Assembly: GCA_903871735.1 (NCBI GenBank)
Contig: CAIQHU010000126.1
Span: 1 to 57,115 of the forward strand
From: an uncultured beta proteobacterium
GTDB lineage: Bacteria; Pseudomonadota; Gammaproteobacteria; Burkholderiales; Burkholderiaceae
Length of the DNA: 57,115 bases
Reading direction: 5' to 3'
Part shown: positions 25,394 through 34,523 of the stretch, one piece after another
Layout of the letters: every line of letters starts with the position of its first letter
Numbering within the stretch: the first letter of the stretch is position 1
The notes under the pieces: generated by a model
The model's input: only the letters and a program-made list of their open reading frames with translations
Database searches by the model: none
What the model was told of the DNA's origin: nothing
Made by a program: the position numbers and the translations under genes

Positions 25394-25633
25394 TGAAAAT
25401 CCTTTTACGAATGTCTTAGTTTCAATTTTTTGCTGCTGTGATCAATTCATGATCGTTTTAATCAGGGTTTTCTCTAATGACTTTTTATGGTGCTAAGTCA
25501 AAATCCTTTTACTTATAATCTTTTCAATAAAACGTACCTAGTTCGCATATCAGAATACATCTATTCAATTCTTGATTTATGATAAAAGCATGACTCTAAC
25601 TATAAATGCATTAACAAGTCAATCGGATAATTG

Positions 25634-27250
25634 ATGGACCTTCAGCTAATTGCGCCCTTCGACGTTCTGAATCGGTACCGCAGTCATCATCATAACTTAA
25701 GTGATACTCTTGCAAGCCGCCTAGAAAAAAACGCTCACAATTTGTTTTGTATCGATGGCGACAAGTCCTATACTTGGCAAGAATTTGCAAAAGATGTCCA
25801 AAAAACTATCCAACTACTCCAACAAAAAGGAATTACTCCACATGATCGTGTTGGGATCATGTCGCGCAATCAATATACCCATGTGGTTTTATTATTTGCA
25901 CTAGGACATCTATCAGCTATTTTAGTTCCGATTAATCCAGAATTCAGTGTCCAAGAGGCTAGTTATGTTCTTGCTCATGCTGAATTGTCCGGTCTCTTAT
26001 TTGATCAGCATAGTAGTCAAGTTGCCCAAACTGCTTTGCAAGAAAAAAATCTGCATCCTTGGTTAATTGCACTTGGCCATGAAGCTATCAATGAAATTCC
26101 AACCTTCAAGGATTTATGTGAGCAAATCTTAGAGCAAGCACCTACCGTTAGCTGCGCTTCGGAAAATGATACCTGCATCATCATCTATACCTCAGGCACT
26201 ACCGGCTTTCCAAAAGGTGCGATGCATAGCCAAAAAAGCTATCTCCTTGCGGGTGAAGCCTATGTCGCAAGAGTTCATCTACAACCCAATGACCGCGTGA
26301 TGATTGTTCTACCGATGTTTCATATTAATGCTCTTTTTTACTCGGTCTCTGGTGTGATTGCTAGCGGCTGCGCCATGATTATTATTCCGAAATTTTCTGC
26401 TTCTGAATTTTGGCGGCAAGCAAAAAAATATCAAGCAACCGTTGTCAATATTATTGAGGCCGCTGGCAATATTCTCAAGATAAGAGACCGCAGTGAATTT
26501 GTACCCGACCATCATTTTCGCTGCATTTATGGCGTTCGACAAAATGCTCAACAAGTATTTAAAGAAGAATTTAATATCCCCGAATTGGTAAGTGGTTATG
26601 GGATGACTGAAATACCCGGTGTACTCAGTTCTCCATTTCAAGGACTTCTTAAACCTGGCAGTATGGGAATCGAAGGACGGCACCCTAGCCCCAATCAACC
26701 ATGGGCAATATGCCGTATTGTTGATGAATCAGGTCAAGAGGTTCCTAAAAATACTGTTGGTGAACTTATTGTTCAAACACCAATTGTTACCCAAGGCTAC
26801 TTTAAAGATCCTCTCCAAACTGCCCAAAGTTTTCGAGATGGCTGGTTCCTAACGGGCGATCTAGTCTCCCAAGATGAGGATGGCTACTATTACTTCGTCT
26901 CTCGCAAAAAGGATATTATCCGGCGGCGAGGGGAAAATATCTCAGGCGCAGAAATCGATCGTATTGTAGGCGAACATCCTTCAGTGGCAGTAGTGGCAGC
27001 TATCGCTGTTCCAGCTGAACTCGGTGAGGATGAAATTCTCGTAGTCATTGTTCTAAAACCAGAACAGATAATTAGCCCAAAAGATATCGGGCTATGGTGC
27101 TCTGCACGTCTTTCCGCTATGAAAATTCCACGCTATGTGGTCTTTACCTCAGCCCTGCCCTACACCCCCACGAATAAAATCTCCAAAGCACTTTTACGGG
27201 CGAATTCAACTCTCATCAAACAGGCAACGGATTTACAAAATCATTGCTAA
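25634..27250 (+). CDS. AMP-dependent acyl-CoA synthetase (CaiC-like)
   Basis: A 538-residue ligase with IIYTSGTTGFPKGAMHSQ near residue 185, SGYGMTEIPG, LTGDLVSQDEDGYYYFV, RKKDIIRRRGENISGAEID and the catalytic lysine in PTNKISKALL near the C-terminus. It is divergent from the thiolase-like/DUF35 pair and probably activates the acid they process. The start ATG 25634 is preferred to the TTG one codon earlier. The 240-base divergent region contains GATCA-N5-TGATC at 25440-25454. Confidence 0.9.
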   Translation: MDLQLIAPFDVLNRYRSHHHNLSDTLASRLEKNAHNLFCIDGDKSYTWQEFAKDVQKTIQLLQQKGITPHDRVGIMSRNQYTHVVLLFALGHLSAILVPINPEFSVQEASYVLAHAELSGLLFDQHSSQVAQTALQEKNLHPWLIALGHEAINEIPTFKDLCEQILEQAPTVSCASENDTCIIIYTSGTTGFPKGAMHSQKSYLLAGEAYVARVHLQPNDRVMIVLPMFHINALFYSVSGVIASGCAMIIIPKFSASEFWRQAKKYQATVVNIIEAAGNILKIRDRSEFVPDHHFRCIYGVRQNAQQVFKEEFNIPELVSGYGMTEIPGVLSSPFQGLLKPGSMGIEGRHPSPNQPWAICRIVDESGQEVPKNTVGELIVQTPIVTQGYFKDPLQTAQSFRDGWFLTGDLVSQDEDGYYYFVSRKKDIIRRRGENISGAEIDRIVGEHPSVAVVAAIAVPAELGEDEILVVIVLKPEQIISPKDIGLWCSARLSAMKIPRYVVFTSALPYTPTNKISKALLRANSTLIKQATDLQNHC

Positions 27251-27285
27251 AAAAATATTTTTCATCAATGCGATCTAGCGCACTT

Positions 27286-28602
27286 TTAATGCGAGGCTAC
27301 AACTGTATTAATACATTGCCCGAACCCAATACGAACAGCGTTTTCATGCGCACAAAAAGCGTTCATGATTACTGTGTCTCCATCTTCTAAAAAAGTTCTA
27401 GTTTGACCAGAAGGTAATGAAATCGGTGCTTTACCGCCCTGACTCAGTTCAAGAAGTGAACCAGCCGATTCTGGTGTTGGCCCCGATAAAGTGCCAGTTC
27501 CAAAAAGATCCCCAGCCATGACATTACAACCATTGCTCGTATGATGCGCAATTAACTGCGCAATCGTCCAGTATGCAGCGCCCGAGTACTCCGATTGCGT
27601 TAATAAATATGGCGCTAGCCCAGCAGTCTGCATCTCCTTTGTCTGCAGCAATACCTCTAAATAAATTTGTATTGCTCCAGATGCTTGATTATTCACACAA
27701 TCTAAATAGGGCAAAGTGGCCTGCTTAGGATCCGATCTTTGTAAGGCTGTTCGAAATGGTGCTAGCGCTGCTTTGGTAATGATCCATGGAGAAATAGATG
27801 TGGCAAAACTCTTAGCCAAAAAAGGCCCTAATGGAGCTGCTTCCCAAGCCTGCATATCCCTTGCTGACCAATCATTCAGAATACACATCCCAAAAAAATA
27901 CTCCTCGGCTTGTGTAATAGAAATAGGAGTTCCAAGCTGATTACCTTTAGCAATTAGAACGCCAAGCTCTAGTTCATAATCAAGTCTTCTACTCGCCTGA
28001 AAATAAGGCGGCTTACCATCACTCGCGCGTGTTTGACCACGTGGCCTTATAACTGGCAAACCGGACGGAATTAAAGACGATGATCGTCCATGATAACCAA
28101 CTGGTAACCAATGATAATTGGGCGATAAAGGCGCATCAGGTCGCAGCATCTTACCTACGTTCGTGGCGTGATGAATGCCAGAGTAAAAATCCGTATAGTC
28201 TCCAACCTTACAGGGTAAAAGCATCACAACCGAGGCCTGAGGTAATAAAGCACTAGCTAGCTGTTTGTGTAATGTATTTTCTTTCTCGAGTAAATGCGTG
28301 ATCCAACTTCGAAATTGCATTTGTATACTATCTGGAGTTGCCATCCAAGTATTCATATCACCCTGAACCAGAAGTGCAAATGTACTCTCAAATTCTGAAG
28401 GAGTATCAATACAACTGGCTAGGCTGATCAAATCAAGAATCTGATCGCCAATCGCAATACCAATCCGCCCAGCTTTAGATACATCCGCTGTGAGGTAATA
28501 CTTTCCAAATGGTAAATTTTCAATTGGGAAGTCACATCCCTCGACATTGGCAGACTCCACCCAACTACCACGACTTTTTTTAGCTCTGTGTTCTTTGATC
28601 AT
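27286..28602 (-). CDS. fahA: Fumarylacetoacetase
   Basis: A 438-residue two-domain hydrolase of the last step of tyrosine/homogentisate degradation, splitting fumarylacetoacetate to fumarate and acetoacetate. The N-terminal SH3-like domain has SWVESAN and LPFGKYYL. The catalytic domain has DYTDFYSGIHHATNVGK with the catalytic His, LPVGYHGRSSS, DYELELGVLIAKG with acidic metal ligands, ILNDWSARDMQAWE and AGDLFGTGTLSGP. No homogentisate dioxygenase or maleylacetoacetate isomerase is nearby. ATG 28602 is chosen over TTG 28614. Confidence 0.92.
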   Translation of the reverse strand: MIKEHRAKKSRGSWVESANVEGCDFPIENLPFGKYYLTADVSKAGRIGIAIGDQILDLISLASCIDTPSEFESTFALLVQGDMNTWMATPDSIQMQFRSWITHLLEKENTLHKQLASALLPQASVVMLLPCKVGDYTDFYSGIHHATNVGKMLRPDAPLSPNYHWLPVGYHGRSSSLIPSGLPVIRPRGQTRASDGKPPYFQASRRLDYELELGVLIAKGNQLGTPISITQAEEYFFGMCILNDWSARDMQAWEAAPLGPFLAKSFATSISPWIITKAALAPFRTALQRSDPKQATLPYLDCVNNQASGAIQIYLEVLLQTKEMQTAGLAPYLLTQSEYSGAAYWTIAQLIAHHTSNGCNVMAGDLFGTGTLSGPTPESAGSLLELSQGGKAPISLPSGQTRTFLEDGDTVIMNAFCAHENAVRIGFGQCINTVVASH

Positions 28603-28738
28603 ATGTACTTTCAATCTATTAAAATGAATTATATTTACTGTATTTGCGGCGGTTTTAAGGTATCAGTCTATCCATAATCATTTAGCTGATATGCTTCATA
28701 TTTCTCAATCATCATAACTACTTTTCAAGAGACCCTAT

Positions 28739-29275
28739 ATGCAACCCACACCTATTCGCCGAGTCATTACTCAAAATGATGCCCACGGAAAATCCTTTAT
28801 TTTAGCGGATGGTCCAACCCCAGCAGTTAAAGAGGTGCCTTCTAGACCCGGCTACCGCGTCAGTAATCTGTGGCGTACTACGGAAGCACCCGCCCAGATC
28901 CATGCCGAGGACTCGATTACAGAACATCACGGCGTTTTACCACCTAAGAATGGTAATGTCATCCGCATCATAGACTATCCAGCAGAACCCCAAGATCCGC
29001 TTGAATTAAAGCGTCAACAAGATGCGACCTTTGCTAGTCTTTACCCCGACGCTGGTCATGATCTCAAACCAGGTGACCACCCCGGAATGCACATTACCGA
29101 AACCGTTGATTATGCGGTCATGCTCTTTGGTGAAATGACCGCTATTCTCGAAAAGGAAGAAACCATCCTCCGAGCGGGGGATATCTTAATTCAACGTGGA
29201 ACGAATCATGCTTGGGCAAATCGATCTGGTCAACCAGCTCGAATCTTATTTGTACTGGTCGATGGTAAGTTTTAA
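28739..29275 (+). CDS. Cupin-domain protein
   Basis: A 178-residue protein with a C-terminal cupin: metal ligands in GDHPGMHITETVDY and the second motif GDILIQRGTNHAWAN. The N-terminal half (TPAVKEVPSRPGYRVSNLW) is typical of a small cupin group found near catabolic genes. It could be a metal-dependent isomerase, decarboxylase or dioxygenase, or a ligand-binding protein. A Bug receptor follows 67 bases downstream and then a CoA ligase, so the three probably handle one imported acid. Confidence 0.82.
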   Translation: MQPTPIRRVITQNDAHGKSFILADGPTPAVKEVPSRPGYRVSNLWRTTEAPAQIHAEDSITEHHGVLPPKNGNVIRIIDYPAEPQDPLELKRQQDATFASLYPDAGHDLKPGDHPGMHITETVDYAVMLFGEMTAILEKEETILRAGDILIQRGTNHAWANRSGQPARILFVLVDGKF

Positions 29276-29342
29276 GAGGTCTGATGCAAAGACTATGCTA
29301 GACTTAATGAACTATTATTCATATAAATAAGGAGCACTTTTG

Positions 29343-30362
29343 ATGAAAAATTATTCCGTTCTACTGGCAGAACTCACCCAACAAAATTTTCAAAGAGCAG
29401 TCACTCCTTTTTTTTGCACCTTATTCGCTTGCGTATTTAGCCTAACGGCCACGCAGACTCTTGCCCAAAACTATCCCGATCGAACTATCAAATTAGTGGT
29501 GCCCTTTGCCACAGGTGGCCCCACAGATATCATGGCTCGGGTCATCAGCCAAAAGTTAAATAGCGCCTGGGGCCAAGCAGTTATCGTAGAAAACAAACCT
29601 GGCGGAAGTGGTAATATCGGCGTCAGCCAAGTAGCCAAATCCACTCCTGATGGGTATAACTTACTAGTTACAACGACCTCCATCGCAGTGAACGTCAGCC
29701 TCTTTAATAATCCTGGCTATGATTTAGACAAATCCTTAATCCCAGTGATTAACATCGCTTGGAGTCCCAATGTGATCGTGGCAACTAAAGGACTTGACGT
29801 AAATAATCTCAAAGAAGCCATTGAAAAAGCCAGATCAGGCAAACTCAATTACGCCTCTCCTGGGCTTGGGACTACCCCTCACTTGACAGCCGAATATCTA
29901 TTTAAAGTCTTAGCAAAAGTCAATGTCACCCCAGTTCCTTACGGCGGAGCAGGACCAGCAATTAATGCTGCAGTTAGCGGTGAAACAGAGTTTGCCAGCA
30001 CCTCAGTACCACCCGCCCTCCAACTCATCAAATCCGGTAGAGTCAAAGGACTGGCAATTACCAGTGCAAAACGTTTAAGTACCCTACCTGATACGCCGAC
30101 CGTTGCTGAGTCTGGCTTTCCTGGCTTTGAGGACTATACCTGGGTGGGTATTTTCGCCCCAGCAGGCACACCTCCAGCGGTTATTAATCGGATTAATTCC
30201 AGTGTAGAGACTATCTTGGCCGATCCAGAGTTCCGTGAACGTCTTACTACCTTAGGCTTTGATGCTGTGGGGGGCTCATCCGCATCCTTTGCGGCTTACG
30301 TGAAAACTGAAATAGCGAAATGGGCGCAAGTGATTAAAGATACCGGCTCAGTGAAACAGTAA
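29343..30362 (+). CDS. Bug/TctC-family periplasmic substrate-binding protein (4 of 9)
   Basis: A 339-residue receptor with an extended n-region before its signal peptide (FFCTLFACVFSLTATQTLAQ). Motifs are YPDRTIKLVVPFATGG, ENKPGGSGN, TPDGYNLL and PVPYGGAGPA. The start ATG 29343 follows AAGGAG at 8 bases. It stands between a cupin gene and a CoA ligase gene (5-base gap), which suggests uptake of an acid that is then CoA-activated. Confidence 0.9.
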   Translation: MKNYSVLLAELTQQNFQRAVTPFFCTLFACVFSLTATQTLAQNYPDRTIKLVVPFATGGPTDIMARVISQKLNSAWGQAVIVENKPGGSGNIGVSQVAKSTPDGYNLLVTTTSIAVNVSLFNNPGYDLDKSLIPVINIAWSPNVIVATKGLDVNNLKEAIEKARSGKLNYASPGLGTTPHLTAEYLFKVLAKVNVTPVPYGGAGPAINAAVSGETEFASTSVPPALQLIKSGRVKGLAITSAKRLSTLPDTPTVAESGFPGFEDYTWVGIFAPAGTPPAVINRINSSVETILADPEFRERLTTLGFDAVGGSSASFAAYVKTEIAKWAQVIKDTGSVKQ

Positions 30363-30367
30363 ACTTG

Positions 30368-31882
30368 ATGGATCAGCAATTATTAAATCGGATCCACCTT
30401 TTATTCGAATATCGATATGGACAAAATCCTCAACAAGAGTTTTTGTTTACACCAACGAAAACGTATACCTTTGAAGAGATTAATAACCTAGTTAATCAAA
30501 TCGAAATCGAATTAAAAGAGCACCACATCAACCCTGGCGATCGAATTTTAATCGTCGCTGAAAATTGTCCAGAACATATAGCCCTTCTTCTTGCTTGTAG
30601 TAGAGTTGGTGCTTGGTCTTGTGGCGTCAATGCCAGAATGTCTAAAGGAGAAATTGCTAACTATCTCCAGATGTCCGACCCAAAACTCATCTACTTTACG
30701 ACCGCAGTCTCACCCGCAGCTCAGAAACATGCGCAAAACTACACCACAACAACTTCGATCTTAAAAGCACTTGAACTTTGCCAAAGTACTACCCCAGCCC
30801 TACCTGCAGAATTAGCACTGATTGATAAGGTCGCTGCGATTATTTTTACCTCCGGAACAACCGGGGCTTCCAAAGGTGTATTAGTGGGACACGCAGGCTT
30901 AACGCATTTTGGACGTGTATCCGCAGAGTCCAGAGACTTAGGACCCAGTGATAAGTCCTACGCGTATCTACCAATGACGCATATTTTTGGTCTAGGTACG
31001 GTCTTAATGGCGTCCCTATATGCCGGTGCCTCTTTAATTTTAAGAACACAATTTGATCCTTCTGAGGCCTTTGAGGCCCTTGCAACGGGTGGCCTCACCA
31101 CACTCCAAGGCCCATCAGCAATGTACACTCGCCTTCTTGATTATTGGGAAAATCTGCATGGTACGATTAAAAAACCGCTATTCCCAAATCTGCGTTACGT
31201 CTATATGGGAGCCTCTGCACTGGACTATTCCATTAAATTACGTGTCGAAAAATTCTTTGGTCTGCCACTGAATCACGGTTATGGCCTATCTGAATATGCC
31301 GGCGCTGTCTCAGTGACTAAAAATCATGTTTGGCGAAAAGACACATCCTCTGGCTACCTAGTTGAAGGTGGCGAAGTCATCATTGTTGACCTAGATGGGA
31401 AAGAATTACCACATGGCGAACGTGGTGAATTATGGATCCGTGGGATTGGACTGATGCCAGGATATTTCCGTGATCCACAAGCAACCCAACTCGTGATGCG
31501 ACCAGATGGTTGGTTAGCTACCGGAGATATAGCCTACTTTGATCAAGAAGGTGCGCTCTTTGTGGTGGGCCGCTTAAAAGAAATGATTATTCGATCAGGC
31601 TTTAATGTCTATCCGGCTGAAGTAGAAGCAATCCTCAATAGCTTTCCAGGCATATCGCAAAGTGCGGTTGTCGGCAAGAAAGAAAAGGACGGTAATGAAA
31701 CAATCATTGGTTTTATTCAATTAAATGCAGATTTTGAGTTCAATGAAATCGCTTTAAAGGATTATCTAAAGGATCACCTAGCACCCTATAAACTGCCATC
31801 AACAATCATTACTCTTGAAAAATTTCCATTAACCTTTAGCGGAAAAATTTTAAAACGAGAACTCATAGAATCTCTCAACTAG
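30368..31882 (+). CDS. AMP-dependent acyl-CoA synthetase (class I adenylate-forming)
   Basis: A 504-residue ligase: IIFTSGTTGASKGVLVGH near residue 158, YLPMTHIFGLG, NHGYGLSEYAGA, LATGDIAYFDQEG, GRLKEMIIRSGFNVYPAEVE and SGKILKREL with the catalytic Lys. It follows the Bug gene by 5 bases. Sequence style is similar to long- or medium-chain and aromatic acid CoA ligases; the substrate is not readable. Last gene of the cupin-Bug-ligase operon. Confidence 0.9.
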   Translation: MDQQLLNRIHLLFEYRYGQNPQQEFLFTPTKTYTFEEINNLVNQIEIELKEHHINPGDRILIVAENCPEHIALLLACSRVGAWSCGVNARMSKGEIANYLQMSDPKLIYFTTAVSPAAQKHAQNYTTTTSILKALELCQSTTPALPAELALIDKVAAIIFTSGTTGASKGVLVGHAGLTHFGRVSAESRDLGPSDKSYAYLPMTHIFGLGTVLMASLYAGASLILRTQFDPSEAFEALATGGLTTLQGPSAMYTRLLDYWENLHGTIKKPLFPNLRYVYMGASALDYSIKLRVEKFFGLPLNHGYGLSEYAGAVSVTKNHVWRKDTSSGYLVEGGEVIIVDLDGKELPHGERGELWIRGIGLMPGYFRDPQATQLVMRPDGWLATGDIAYFDQEGALFVVGRLKEMIIRSGFNVYPAEVEAILNSFPGISQSAVVGKKEKDGNETIIGFIQLNADFEFNEIALKDYLKDHLAPYKLPSTIITLEKFPLTFSGKILKRELIESLN

Positions 31883-31911
31883 CTATTTCTACCCCGTACT
31901 AAAACAGTAAT

Positions 31912-31985
31912 TGGAGCGGGTGAAGGGAATCGAACCCTCACTATTAGCTTGGGAAGCTAAAGTTCTGCCATTGAACTACACCCGC
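31912..31985 (-). tRNA. tRNA-Gly (anticodon CCC)
   Basis: Read on the minus strand, GCGGGTG pairs with CACCCGC as a 7-bp acceptor stem, followed by discriminator T and encoded CCA. The D-arm is GTTC...GAAC, the anticodon stem is TTAGC/GCTAA with loop TTCCCAA, and the T-arm is GAGGG-TTCGATT-CCCTT. The anticodon CCC reads GGG. The 3' end lies 30 bases from the CoA-ligase gene. Confidence 0.95.
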
Positions 31986-32382
31986 ATCAATGTCAACTTT
32001 AATCAGTATAACCGCTGCAGTATAAATACCTCATAGTCGGTTTTACTTTAAAAGATCCCCAAGAAAACATCTCTAATAATCTTCCTTACCACCTCAAAGC
32101 CAAGAAGTAATTTGCCTAGGCATAGTCAGCATCGAACCTTCTTAAAAAGAAGATTTTCATGAATACTTCACTTCATACAAGCTAGGTGTAAGTCTTTTTT
32201 TTGCCAATATACGATCAAACAGTTACCTACTTTGTCGATCAACCAATGCAAGCAATTAATAACTCATTGCTTTGGGTGGCGCCCATGAAAAATGTCATTG
32301 AAAACAAAAAATAGAGCAGACTCTGGTGCAGAAATGATACGTCAGTTTAAAGAAAATAAATAAGAGGAATACGCAAAGACGA
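31986..32382. other. Intergenic region beyond tRNA-Gly
   Basis: About 400 bases without a convincing gene. On the minus strand a TATACT element lies about 20 bases upstream of the tRNA and could be its -10 box. A short plus-strand frame ending at about 32313 (PIYDQTVTYFVDQPMQAI...) has protein-like composition but no start context. No repeat of the tRNA end is visible, so there is no sign of an attachment site. Confidence 0.4.
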
Positions 32383-33393
32383 CTAACCTTTAATGTTGAG
32401 CTTAGTAATCGTTTTGTACCAACGGTCTAAATCTTCTTGATAACTTTTCTCAAACTCTTGACGTGTCATGACCTTGGTTTCTAAACCTTGCCCAGATAAC
32501 TTTTTCTTGTTCTCAGGATTTTCTAAAGCTTTGTTAATCGCATCATGCAATTGATTCATTATCGGAGCTGGCGTCTTAGCTGGTACAAATACACCGTACC
32601 ATGGCGAATAATTAAAACCCTTGAGACCTGATTCATGGAGAGTGGGTAAATCCGGTAAAGCAGCAGAACGTACTAAACCAGAAGTTGCAAAAGCCTTCAC
32701 TTGATTATTGTCGATATATGGCTTAATCGCCGCAATCGTCATCAACATGGCTTGAATTTCACCACTAACTAAATCCGTGATGGCAGGCCCAGATCCTTTA
32801 TAGGGAATATGTGTCATCTTCGTATTCGTTGGCACCTGGAAGGTTTCCATTGCTAAATGCCCTGCACTACCAACACCACCAGAACCATAATTTATTTTTG
32901 ATGGATTCGCTCGGGCGTACTCGATAAATTCTTTAACATTTTTGACAGGTAAACGATTAGTTACAACCAACACATTTGGTGTCGCGCCTAAATAAGCCAG
33001 GGGCGCAATATCCGTTTTAGTATCGAATGGTAACTTATCATAAAGGGCAGTATCAAAGGTAATACCCATATGATGAAACATGATTGTTTGACCATCCGGA
33101 TTGGCGCGAGCAAGCAGGCCCGTAGCGATTGTCCCCCCTCCACCACCGCGGTTATCCACAATGACATTCATATTTAAGGATTGGCCAATATCCTTACTTA
33201 ATTGCCTGGCCGTAATATCTACAGTTCCACCCGCAGCAAACGGTACTAAAACATTCAATGTTTTAGTAGCCTGAGCCTGCACAGCCGGACTGGTCAAACT
33301 AATCATCCAGATCAAAACCAGGCAAGGCAATAGAAAAAATCTTCCTGTCTGATTTACTTGGTTAAGTCTACCAATTTTTACATCGATTTTCAT
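32383..33393 (-). CDS. Bug/TctC-family periplasmic substrate-binding protein (5 of 9)
   Basis: A 336-residue receptor. ATG 33393 follows GGAG at 6-base spacing and lies just past the stop of the enolase-superfamily gene. The signal peptide is long (basic segment, then FFLLPCLVLIWMISLTSP, cleaved near VQAQ). Motifs are LNVLVPFAAGGTVD, VDNRGGGGG, NPDGQ (instead of PDGY) and HIPYKGSGPA. Third gene of the TauD-like, MR/MLE, Bug operon; it probably supplies their substrate. Confidence 0.9.
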   Translation of the reverse strand: MKIDVKIGRLNQVNQTGRFFLLPCLVLIWMISLTSPAVQAQATKTLNVLVPFAAGGTVDITARQLSKDIGQSLNMNVIVDNRGGGGGTIATGLLARANPDGQTIMFHHMGITFDTALYDKLPFDTKTDIAPLAYLGATPNVLVVTNRLPVKNVKEFIEYARANPSKINYGSGGVGSAGHLAMETFQVPTNTKMTHIPYKGSGPAITDLVSGEIQAMLMTIAAIKPYIDNNQVKAFATSGLVRSAALPDLPTLHESGLKGFNYSPWYGVFVPAKTPAPIMNQLHDAINKALENPENKKKLSGQGLETKVMTRQEFEKSYQEDLDRWYKTITKLNIKG

Positions 33394-33404
33394 ATTAAAC
33401 TCCA

Positions 33405-34514
33405 TCATATAAATTGATACTTCAATAACTTATCGTTATCTAGTTCGACCCCCAGGCCAGGACCAGTAGGCAAACTAATCATCCCTGCTTGTAGGTTTAA
33501 TTTGTGTGTGACGATGTCATCAGCAGTTTTTAAAGGCCCCACGCACTCTAAGCCTTCAATAACATTTTTACTCGTAGCCGCTAACATGATCTCAGCTACT
33601 GTGTTCACTCCCAATCCAAATCCGTGCCCAATGACAACGCGAAGTCCTGCAGCTGTGGCTGTCTCTAACATCCTACGCGTATTTAAAAATCCTCCCTGCT
33701 TCATCACTTTCAACTTCACAATATCTGCAGAGTCTGATTTAATTACTGCGATTAAACTGGCATAGTCAATAATCGATTCATCTGCCATAATTGGGATCGA
33801 AGTTGATTGCCGCACTTTTGCCATTCCGGCTAAGTCTTCCGCTGCCACTGGCTGCTCTAATAACTGCATATTAAATGGCTCTAAAAGTTTGGCTAAACGG
33901 ATGCCGTCTTCAACGGAATAACCAGCATTTGCATCTGCGCGTAATTGCATCTTCGAGCCAACGGCCTCACGAATTGCTTGTATCCGATCACGGTCGGCAT
34001 CTACATTACCACCAACCTTCACCTTGGCTGAACGAAATCCTTGATCAAACCATTTCTTGGCCTCAGCCGCGGCCTCATCGGGCGGCAAAATACCAATCCA
34101 AGCATTAAAGCGCAGTTCACGCACCTGCTCACCGCCCAAATAGGTATACACAGCAATACCTAAACGCCTGCAAATCAGATCCGTACAAGCCATCTCAATG
34201 GCAGCCTTCGCATCATAAAACTGATCTTGCGCTAAATCCATACGAACCAGAAGCTCATGAATATTAAAAGGGTCTAAATCCATGACAGTCGGAGCTAAGA
34301 CATTTCTTAATACGCTTAGGGACTCTTCAATCGTCTCAGCGGAATAACCCGGCGACGGATCAATATTGCCAAGCCCAACCCAACCATCGTTATCTACTAC
34401 CCGAACAATGGCGCTTTTCTGGACAGTTTTCGTGACATAAGCATTTTTAAACCCAGCCCCTACTAAAGGAACTGCGACACCATATACATCTAACTGCTTT
34501 ATTCTAGAATCCAC
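33405..34514 (-). CDS. Mandelate racemase/muconate lactonizing enzyme family protein
   Basis: A 369-residue enolase-superfamily enzyme acting on a carboxylate by alpha-proton abstraction. Catalytic features are the KxK-type motif AKVKVGG, metal ligands in LRADANAGY, LEQPVAAED and MADESI, and a second lysine in VKLKVMKQGG, which places it in the MLE-like subgroup (racemase, epimerase or cycloisomerase). GTG 34514 follows AAGGTG. It is 9 bases after the TauD-like gene and its stop overlaps the region of the Bug start. The substrate is unknown, likely an imported acid. Confidence 0.88.
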   Translation of the reverse strand: MDSRIKQLDVYGVAVPLVGAGFKNAYVTKTVQKSAIVRVVDNDGWVGLGNIDPSPGYSAETIEESLSVLRNVLAPTVMDLDPFNIHELLVRMDLAQDQFYDAKAAIEMACTDLICRRLGIAVYTYLGGEQVRELRFNAWIGILPPDEAAAEAKKWFDQGFRSAKVKVGGNVDADRDRIQAIREAVGSKMQLRADANAGYSVEDGIRLAKLLEPFNMQLLEQPVAAEDLAGMAKVRQSTSIPIMADESIIDYASLIAVIKSDSADIVKLKVMKQGGFLNTRRMLETATAAGLRVVIGHGFGLGVNTVAEIMLAATSKNVIEGLECVGPLKTADDIVTHKLNLQAGMISLPTGPGLGVELDNDKLLKYQFI

Positions 34515-34523
34515 AAAATCACC

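Noticed and set aside
25396..25512. Direct repeat of AAAATCCTTTTAC at 25396 and 25500
   Set aside because: The first copy is largely the ribosome site of the DUF35 gene on the minus strand; the second is probably chance in AT-rich DNA.
31912..31985. tRNA-Gly as an attachment site for a genomic island
   Set aside because: No second copy of the tRNA 3' end, no integrase and no mobility gene is visible on either side.
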